The notes beneath the pieces are model-generated. The model did no database searches. It saw nothing but the letters and a program-made list of their open reading frames with translations, and was not told where the DNA came from. Positions 39,528-44,582 of a stretch of DNA of 44,582 nucleotides are shown piece after piece. Location: positions 1-44,582 of the IMG/VR virus record IMGVR_UViG_3300027906_001946; one strand, written 5' to 3'. Origin of the DNA: a virus. The stretch's first letter is position 1. Each line of letters begins with the position of its first letter. The position numbers and the translations under genes were made by a program.

Positions 39528-41180
39528 TTACATATACTCCCACATATATGAACGGTCTCCATATTCATCAGTATGCCACCTATCTCCGTCTTTATCAACA
39601 AAACTTTCATCATCCATTCCATCAGATATAAACCCAAAAGGTGCCATATCTTGCTCTATCTGATTCTTTTGTTCATCATATAATCTTTTCCTAACATCCT
39701 GATCAGTAAGTTCTTTAAAATAATCTTGTGCTACTAACCACGCATATATTACAAGACACATTGCAAGGTCATCATTACACCCATCCTCTGCCTCAAATGA
39801 ATTACTCTTTTGAATGAAAGTAGTAAGTTCACTTAATATCTCATAATCTTTAAATAATAATTTATCAGATTCTACAATAGTCTTTAAGTTAAGAGCACCA
39901 ATTTTTTTAACAGTCTTTGACATCTTAACACCAAGTTGTGTTTTCTTACCAGAGAATCCCTGACCTACAACTTGACCTGCTCTACCTCTCATAGAACACA
40001 TTAAGAGATTTTCATATTCCAAATCATAATTTATAATTGATGCTACCTGATCTCCAACATCATTTACTTCGCATAAAATAAATGCTTCATTATAACTTTT
40101 TGCTACTTCATAAATTATACTGGGAAATAGCATAGGTTTAATCTCATTATCCCTATACTTTGCTACTACCCTATGCGGAAACTTCGTAATATCTACAATA
40201 ACAAATGCAGAATAGTCACTTCCCACTCCACGAGCAACGTCAACTGTAATTACATAATCATGATTTTTCTTTGGATCTTCATATACATCCAATCCAGCAT
40301 TTCTTTTCTTAGGGCTGTCATAAACAAGAGTTCTTAATTTACTGGGAGCAATAAGAGTATCAACAGATCCTAAGAATTCGCATTCAAACTCAACTTTAAA
40401 CTGCGACTCTGATGTGTTCGCTATAGTTTGTTCTCTCCATTTATCATCCCTACCTGGAACCTCTGACCAATGAACATCTGTAGGAACATATTCATTCTTT
40501 CCTTTCTCCGCATCATGCCACATGCGGTAGAAGTGATTCATTCCGTGGGGGGTCGAGACGATAATAACTTTAGTACTTTTACCACTAGTAATAGTAGGAT
40601 AAACAGAGGCAAAAAACGAATCAGCAATATGATTTGGAACGAATGCAAACTCATCCAAGAACAAGATATTGAATGACATGCCTCGAACAGCTGAGGCAGA
40701 TGTTGAAGCAGCCAAGATTTTGGAACCATTCTCTAACTCCAGTGATCCTCTATTCCAAGACAAGACACCTTGCTGCATCCATTTAGGAACATTTTCATAT
40801 GCAGTCTGTAAACGACCTAATAGTTCCCGTGCAGTAGCTGCCTTGTTAGCAAGTATACCAATATTTACACTATCATTAAAAAGCAAATAATGCAACAAGT
40901 ATGATATAACAGTTGTAGACTTACCTGTCTGACGAGGCATTTTACAAATATTAAATCTATTCTCGTGGAAATTTGTAATTAAACCTTCCTGAAAATCATA
41001 AGGTTCAAATGGCATTAAACCAGCATCAAGAGTAACAATCTTAACGTGCTGTTTTGCAAAGTAGACAGGATCATGCTTACACGCCATGAACTCAAGAATT
41101 TGTTCTTGAGTAAATTCAATAGGTGTATTGGCTTTCTTTAGATTAGGATTACCAAGATAAATGTCGTCAACTTTTGCCAT
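39528..41180 (-). CDS. 17: Terminase large subunit gp17
   Basis: 550 residues (T4 gp17 610). ATPase domain: Walker A PRQTGKS (83-89), Walker B ILFLDEF near 172, coupling motif IVSTPHG. Nuclease domain: TVDVARGVGSDYS near 304 and the DDLAMCLVIYAW acidic pair near 480. It packages the genome through the gp20 portal and cuts concatemers. The small coiled-coil gene just upstream ends 2 bases before its ATG. Confidence 0.95.
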   Translation of the reverse strand: MAKVDDIYLGNPNLKKANTPIEFTQEQILEFMACKHDPVYFAKQHVKIVTLDAGLMPFEPYDFQEGLITNFHENRFNICKMPRQTGKSTTVISYLLHYLLFNDSVNIGILANKAATARELLGRLQTAYENVPKWMQQGVLSWNRGSLELENGSKILAASTSASAVRGMSFNILFLDEFAFVPNHIADSFFASVYPTITSGKSTKVIIVSTPHGMNHFYRMWHDAEKGKNEYVPTDVHWSEVPGRDDKWREQTIANTSESQFKVEFECEFLGSVDTLIAPSKLRTLVYDSPKKRNAGLDVYEDPKKNHDYVITVDVARGVGSDYSAFVIVDITKFPHRVVAKYRDNEIKPMLFPSIIYEVAKSYNEAFILCEVNDVGDQVASIINYDLEYENLLMCSMRGRAGQVVGQGFSGKKTQLGVKMSKTVKKIGALNLKTIVESDKLLFKDYEILSELTTFIQKSNSFEAEDGCNDDLAMCLVIYAWLVAQDYFKELTDQDVRKRLYDEQKNQIEQDMAPFGFISDGMDDESFVDKDGDRWHTDEYGDRSYMWEYM

Positions 41181-41182
41181 AA

Positions 41183-41338
41183 TTACATCATTTCATATTT
41201 AAAAATTTTTTGTTGTTTTCTATCGTGCTCTGCTGTTTTGTTTTGTAGTTCTATTATTTTCTTTAAATTTTCTACTTGTTTTTCTAAGTCTTTAGTTTTA
41301 AGTTCCTCCGACTTGGAGGATTGGTTCTCCAGGTTCAT
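41183..41338 (-). CDS. 51-residue coiled-coil protein just upstream of gene 17
   Basis: ATG at 41338, stop TAA at 41183-41185, overlapping the 3' end of the upstream gene by 41 bases. The product (MNLENQSSKSEELKTKDL...) is a continuous charged helix with heptad spacing. T4 has the small terminase subunit gp16 here, which also oligomerises through a central coiled coil, but this product is far shorter, so only position and helix type suggest a link. Confidence 0.5.
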   Translation of the reverse strand: MNLENQSSKSEELKTKDLEKQVENLKKIIELQNKTAEHDRKQQKIFKYEMM

Positions 41339-41693
41339 GTTCCGATACTTGGTAGTTCCAGAGTTTACCGCCAGGATACACTTTTCTCATTTGATCCTGA
41401 ACGTCTCTGCGTGAAGGTTTCTTGACTGAAGGGAAAAACATTTTTATCATGTAGTTTGATCCTCTCCAAGCAAGATATACGTCTATTATATTTCCTACTT
41501 TATTATAGTTGGGAAGTTTGGTAGCTTCTTTTAATGGGTCTTCGTATTGTATGTTTGATTGTGGAACCTTCATGGGTTCTGGCTTAATCACATCAATAAC
41601 TTCAAATTCACGGAACTTGATATCCCCCGTGGCATCTTCGACCTGAATACCACAATTTTCTAATGCACCTAATTGTGCTGGAGACCATCCCAT
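41298..41693 (-). CDS. Conserved-looking cyanophage protein of unknown function
   Basis: 131 residues. N-terminal GWSPAQLGALENCGIQVEDATG, a central IIDVYLAWRGSNYMIKMFFPS strand pair, and RRDVQDQMRKVYPGGKLWNY with an EPGEPILQVG end. I recall similar proteins beside structural genes in cyanophages but know no function. Probably a small mixed alpha/beta virion or assembly protein. A CTAAATAA octamer lies 29 bases upstream. Confidence 0.7.
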   Translation of the reverse strand: MGWSPAQLGALENCGIQVEDATGDIKFREFEVIDVIKPEPMKVPQSNIQYEDPLKEATKLPNYNKVGNIIDVYLAWRGSNYMIKMFFPSVKKPSRRDVQDQMRKVYPGGKLWNYQVSEHEPGEPILQVGGT

Positions 41694-41717
41694 TTTACAA
41701 ATAAAAATAACAATACG

Positions 41718-42272
41718 CTAATTATTTAGGTTTTTCTCTTCTTCTTCGCATTCTTTTGCTAGATCAGCAGCCATTTGACCACCAATTTCTGCACCCTGAT
41801 CCATGCCCATCATTGTGGTAGCACCAGCAATAACCCATCCAATTATAGGGATAGATGCCATACCAGTTTGAGTAACAGCAGCAGTTCCTACAGCACCACC
41901 AACTAATCTTCCTGTCTGTTCACCACCACCTTTCTTCTTAATACAAGCAATAGTTTTAGGATCTAATCCACCACTTTCACCTTTTGATGGAGAAAGATAA
42001 TATTGCTCATGTACTACTAATTTCTTTTTACCTAATCCTAAAAATCCAGCAGGTCTATCAAGATGCTCAGATTTTACTAATACTCTAGGATCATGTGCTC
42101 TATAATTTATACTATATCCTTCTTTATTTGCAATAACATTATAAGAAGTATATTCTCCTATAGGTAATTTTAATTTTGGTATTGAATCCTTTCTGGCAAT
42201 CATACCAATCATACCTATATGGGAAATGCCTAATAAAGTTCCTAAACTAAGACCAATCCATTTTTTCATCAC
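41718..42272 (-). CDS. Membrane-associated protein with glycine-zipper segment
   Basis: 184 residues. N-terminal hydrophobic helix (IGLSLGTLLGISHIGMIGMI, residues 6-25) after KK, which could be a signal or anchor. A basic middle follows, then a small-residue region (GRLVGGAVGTAAV ... GWVIAGATTMMGMDQG) resembling a glycine-zipper membrane hairpin, and an acidic C-terminus. Either ATG of the MM start is possible. It might span or perturb the membrane; a holin role is speculation. Function not recognised. Confidence 0.65.
   Translation of the reverse strand: MMKKWIGLSLGTLLGISHIGMIGMIARKDSIPKLKLPIGEYTSYNVIANKEGYSINYRAHDPRVLVKSEHLDRPAGFLGLGKKKLVVHEQYYLSPSKGESGGLDPKTIACIKKKGGGEQTGRLVGGAVGTAAVTQTGMASIPIIGWVIAGATTMMGMDQGAEIGGQMAADLAKECEEEEKNLNN
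41722..41729 (-). promoter_or_regulatory. Late-promoter-like octamer before the 41298-41693 gene
   Basis: Minus strand CTAAATAA, 28 bases before the ATG at 41693, inside the end of the glycine-zipper gene. It is the probable entry to the late terminase-tail unit. Confidence 0.5.
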
Positions 42273-42302
42273 AACACCATATCGTAAAAGTATATATGTA
42301 AA

Positions 42303-42647
42303 TTACTTTTCTTGAAAGTTTTCCGACCCACCAGGCCAAGGAGAATGTTTCTTAATATAATCTACCTCAGATTGAGTATTTTCAGATCCTCCCACATGGA
42401 ATGGATTATTTCTTGCTGTTGCTATTCTATACATTTTTTCATGCATAGTTACAATATCTTCAGCAGTCTTTTCATAATCTGGTGTTGATTGATGTCTTGA
42501 TGAGTATGTATTGTCATCAGTTGCGATAGGCATTCTATCTAATGGGTTATCATGAAACCAAGGATCATACTTTATTTTATCAGGTGCAGGAATAGTTACA
42601 TGCATCTTTGATTTTATAAAAGTCTTAATTTTATTTAGAATACCCAT
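42303..42647 (-). CDS. Hypothetical protein downstream of the ycf35-like gene
   Basis: 114 residues from the ATG at 42647, which follows the upstream stop by 2 bases; an earlier ATG at 42659 overlaps that gene. The N-terminus is basic (MGILNKIKTFIKSKM), and the rest is polar, His/Asn/Pro-rich, including two similar GGSEN segments near the C-terminus. Function not recognised. Likely in the same operon as DUF2997 and Ycf35. Confidence 0.62.
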   Translation of the reverse strand: MGILNKIKTFIKSKMHVTIPAPDKIKYDPWFHDNPLDRMPIATDDNTYSSRHQSTPDYEKTAEDIVTMHEKMYRIATARNNPFHVGGSENTQSEVDYIKKHSPWPGGSENFQEK

Positions 42648-42649
42648 AC

Positions 42650-43042
42650 TCAATCCCAACGATTTACTGTTATTTCAATACTATTATCAGTCATCTCCCA
42701 TTCTTCTGCTATTTCAAAACCCATATCCTTTACCGTATTGTAAATAGTCATTCTTGCATATTGTTGAGTTACTTTTTCAACAAATCTTTTTGGTGGAATA
42801 GATTCTTTCCATGTTTCAAGATCAGTAACTAACTCATAGGTTCCTGTTTGTTCATTCAAACGAAATCCTATTTCTTCTGTTACTAAAATATCAGCCTTCA
42901 CTTTAGGATGATCTATTGCATGAGCACCATATACTGATAGTTCTTGATGTTCATCATTTTTCCAATATCCAAGAAGTTCTAGTGCTTCTACTAGATTATC
43001 CTTGTCTTTAATTTTGGTTTGTATCGTGCTGAAATGTGACAT
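42650..43042 (-). CDS. Ycf35-like protein (DUF1257)
   Basis: 130 residues. It begins MSHFSTIQTKIKDKDNLVEAL, nearly the family signature of Ycf35/DUF1257, and continues with a KADILV strand, IGFRLNEQTGTYELVTD, a VTQQYAR segment and a final SIEITVNRW strand. The family occurs in cyanobacteria and chloroplasts, and in cyanophages; its biochemical role is unknown. It overlaps the DUF2997-like gene by 35 bases. The pair has a sigma70-type promoter, implying early expression. Confidence 0.85.
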   Translation of the reverse strand: MSHFSTIQTKIKDKDNLVEALELLGYWKNDEHQELSVYGAHAIDHPKVKADILVTEEIGFRLNEQTGTYELVTDLETWKESIPPKRFVEKVTQQYARMTIYNTVKDMGFEIAEEWEMTDNSIEITVNRWD

Positions 43043-43214
43043 TTTCTGTATCAGTTACGGTTTGGTAATACTCTGGTTTATATAGTTTTTGGGTTACTGT
43101 TCCCAATTTATCTTCTATTAATTTAGTAAGTTCTTCGCATTCATTAGAAGTAGCACCAGTAACTTCTTCAGTTACTTGACCATCTTGCCTAATGGTAAAT
43201 TTGATACTTTTCAT
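43008..43214 (-). CDS. DUF2997-like protein
   Basis: 68 residues. KSIKFTIRQDGQVTEEVTG, then CEELTKLIEDKLGTVT and PEYYQTV match DUF2997 (I.P.G.V...V.G..G..C..LT..LE..LG.V, ending in EYY). This small cyanobacterial family is often a neighbour of ycf35 and a ferredoxin gene. Here it lies directly before the Ycf35-like gene, reproducing that pair; no ferredoxin is seen. Function unknown. Confidence 0.8.
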   Translation of the reverse strand: MKSIKFTIRQDGQVTEEVTGATSNECEELTKLIEDKLGTVTQKLYKPEYYQTVTDTENVTFQHDTNQN

Positions 43215-43217
43215 TGA

Positions 43218-43367
43218 TTAAAACTGCTTAGGATGGGTAATAACATCACCATGTATCTCACCAATATCATCTATATGTGCATGATCTATATCAACATGCA
43301 AACCTTTTTCGTAAAAGTCTGCAATCCTTTCTAATGCATTAGCAATACGAACTAGTTCGTCACTCAT
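43218..43367 (-). CDS. 49-residue protein, first gene after the early promoter
   Basis: ATG at 43367, stop TAA at 43218-43220, three bases before the DUF2997-like start. The product begins MSDELVRIANALERIADFYE and has a His/Asp-rich middle (HVDIDHAHIDDIGEIHGD) that could bind a metal. Function not recognised. Its ATG lies 26 bases from the -10 box. Confidence 0.65.
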   Translation of the reverse strand: MSDELVRIANALERIADFYEKGLHVDIDHAHIDDIGEIHGDVITHPKQF

Positions 43368-43392
43368 AATCAACAGATCCTTAACAGTTCTG

Positions 43393-43421
43393 ATTGTATC
43401 ATCAGTTTACATTCTTGTCAA
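43393..43421 (-). promoter_or_regulatory. Sigma70-type promoter for the DUF2997/ycf35 operon
   Basis: Minus strand TTGACA (perfect) at 43416-43421, a 17-base spacer, and TACAAT (5 of 6) at 43393-43398. The -35 lies directly after the stop of the fibre-like gene. It is the strongest promoter of host type in the window. Confidence 0.8.
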
Positions 43422-43423
43422 CC

Positions 43424-44582
43424 CTACACAGTTATTTTATCTGCTTTAACCGTAACAGTTGCTGATGATGAACTTCCCATTGTTACTTGGAATAATAAAT
43501 TACTACTACTAATAGTTCCGCTAAATGCTCCTAACATAGACCCAGTTGCAACAGCAGATTCTTCAACTACTGTTACTGTGGTTCCATCATGTATAATTGA
43601 ATATTTACCAATCTGATAATTAGATCCTTGTGTAATAGATAATGAAACAAATGCTCCACGATAAGATGCATGTGCAAAAGATAATACTGTTGTTGCACTT
43701 GTAGATGAAACTGCAGTATCTGCTTCTGTTATACCTGCTGCATTAGTTGCATTAGTTACTGTTACCCCTGCAATATGAGTATCTAACGCTGTGCCATTGA
43801 CAGTAATTGCATCTGCTTCTAATGTTCCATCAACATCCACATCACCAGCAACACTTAAATCTGTACCATTAAGTAATTGTAATTCTGTACTCTTCCATCT
43901 TCCAGTAATAGTTTGAGAACCTGCTTTAATATGAGCAAATTCTATAATACCATCTTCAGTACCATTACTTGCGTCTGATATCTTACCTGTTATCTTTGCA
44001 TAGTTTCTTTCTGTACCAGTATCACTTTCTCCAGCAAACTTTATCTGCCCCAGATAATCTGCATCAGCAGGTGAGGCACTATTTCTAAAGAGTTTTAATT
44101 CTGGACCAGCAGCACTATCAGTAGTAGTGTCTGTGAGTGTTACATCACCACTAAATGCTCCAGTCGTAGCAGATACACTACCACCACTAATATTACCAGT
44201 AACATTACCAGTTAATCCACCAACAAATCCACCATTAGCAGTTACTATCCCTGCAGCCGCAATATTACCATTAGCAAATACAGTAGCACCAGTGCTGACA
44301 TTTGCTTGAGTAATAGTAATTGTTGGGCTACCACTTAATCCTGCAGCAGTTCCAGAAGTATTTTGATTACCTGATTGGTTTACACCTGGAAGATTAATTG
44401 CAGCAGAACCATTGAAGTTTACTCCACCAATAGCTCTTGTAGTTTCCAGTATAGTAGCAGTAGCAGCATTACCTGTTGTATCTTGGTTTAGTGTCGCAAC
44501 TCGTGCAGCAGCAACCGTTCCAGAAGCAATATTAGAACCACTTAATGCTGTTATATTTGCACCACCACCAACAAAGTTTGCA
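43424..44582 (-). CDS. Fibre-like structural protein, 5' end outside window
   Basis: An open minus-strand frame from the right edge to a stop at 43424, about 386 C-terminal residues. The upstream half is a Gly/Asn/Thr/Ala-rich repeat with short motifs (GFVGGLTGNVTGNISGG, SGTAAGLSGSPTITI) typical of long fibre beta-repeats. Then a DSAAGPELKLFRNSASP...FAGESDTG segment familiar from cyanophage fibres, and a beta-rich C-terminal domain ending SATVTVKADKITV. Probably a tail-fibre or whisker protein for host recognition. The N-terminus and total length cannot be seen. A shorter internal ATG at 43840 is not a real start. Confidence 0.8.
   Translation of the reverse strand, partial: ANFVGGGANITALSGSNIASGTVAAARVATLNQDTTGNAATATILETTRAIGGVNFNGSAAINLPGVNQSGNQNTSGTAAGLSGSPTITITQANVSTGATVFANGNIAAAGIVTANGGFVGGLTGNVTGNISGGSVSATTGAFSGDVTLTDTTTDSAAGPELKLFRNSASPADADYLGQIKFAGESDTGTERNYAKITGKISDASNGTEDGIIEFAHIKAGSQTITGRWKSTELQLLNGTDLSVAGDVDVDGTLEADAITVNGTALDTHIAGVTVTNATNAAGITEADTAVSSTSATTVLSFAHASYRGAFVSLSITQGSNYQIGKYSIIHDGTTVTVVEESAVATGSMLGAFSGTISSSNLLFQVTMGSSSSATVTVKADKITV

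Noticed and set aside
1-44582. CRISPR array, insertion sequence, intein, homing endonuclease or integrase
   Set aside because: No spaced direct repeats, transposase motif, intein splice junction, GIY-YIG/LAGLIDADG/HNH signature or tyrosine/serine recombinase was seen in any real gene.

Overview
This window is part of the genome of a T4-like marine cyanophage (a contractile-tailed myovirus). Replication and recombination genes (41, uvsX, 43, regA, 62, 44, 45, 46, 47, uvsW, uvsY), the late sigma factor gene 55 and virion genes 17-23 are recognisable and sit in a T4-like arrangement. Families typical of cyanobacteria or cyanophages (Ycf35/DUF1257, DUF2997, DUF3110, CobS/CobT-like proteins, a PurS-like protein, Hsp20, a tryptophan-halogenase-like flavoprotein and Sm-like proteins of cyanophage type) point to a marine Synechococcus or Prochlorococcus host. 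The DNA is AT-rich. Every convincing gene is on the minus strand, mostly with ATGA or TAATG junctions, so transcription runs from position 44582 towards 1.

In transcription order, the window opens with the end of a large repetitive fibre-like protein (44582-43424). A near-consensus host-type promoter follows, reading into a small operon that includes DUF2997 and Ycf35. Next comes the virion block: terminase 17, sheath 18, tube 19, portal 20, an acidic core protein, a structural protein, protease 21, scaffold 22 and capsid 23. Several of these genes are preceded by a late-promoter-like octamer (TATAAATA or CTAAATAN). A strong terminator closes gene 23.

The most unusual part is 30636-29569. 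A late-type promoter reads into a 263-residue protein that is only the catalytic core of a class II aminoacyl-tRNA synthetase (Asp/Asn/Lys type). Nine bases later comes a tRNA gene with a GUU (Asn) anticodon on a long-variable-arm body, with U37 instead of a purine. A possible structured leader with an extended -10 promoter then precedes a flavin-dependent halogenase.

The stretch from 28412 to 13514 holds a tail-tube-like protein, UvsY, UvsW, an Sm-like protein, gp55 (with its own sigma70-type promoter), a PurS-like protein, gp47, DUF3110, gp46, a shortened nucleotide-sugar dehydrogenase, a sugar-nucleotide epimerase, the CobT-like/CobS-like pair and the gp45 clamp, with many small genes between. 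From 12852 to 1 lie gp44, a large protein tentatively DUF4338/DruA-like, a 2OG-Fe(II) oxygenase, gp62, RegA, a eukaryotic-type phosphomannomutase-like protein, Hsp20, two overlapping Sm-like genes, DNA polymerase gp43, two small paralogues, a cytidylyltransferase-like enzyme, UvsX, an Asp/Asn-hydroxylase-like enzyme and the 5' part of helicase gp41.

The replication and recombination genes together encode a complete polymerase, clamp, loader and recombination set apart from primase and single-strand-binding protein, which are not seen here. gp55 and gp45 are expected to switch on the late promoters in front of the virion genes. The metabolic genes (nucleotide sugars, PurS, halogenase, oxygenases) are auxiliary functions whose substrates cannot be read from sequence. 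Assignments rest on reading translations and motifs by eye; no database search was run.
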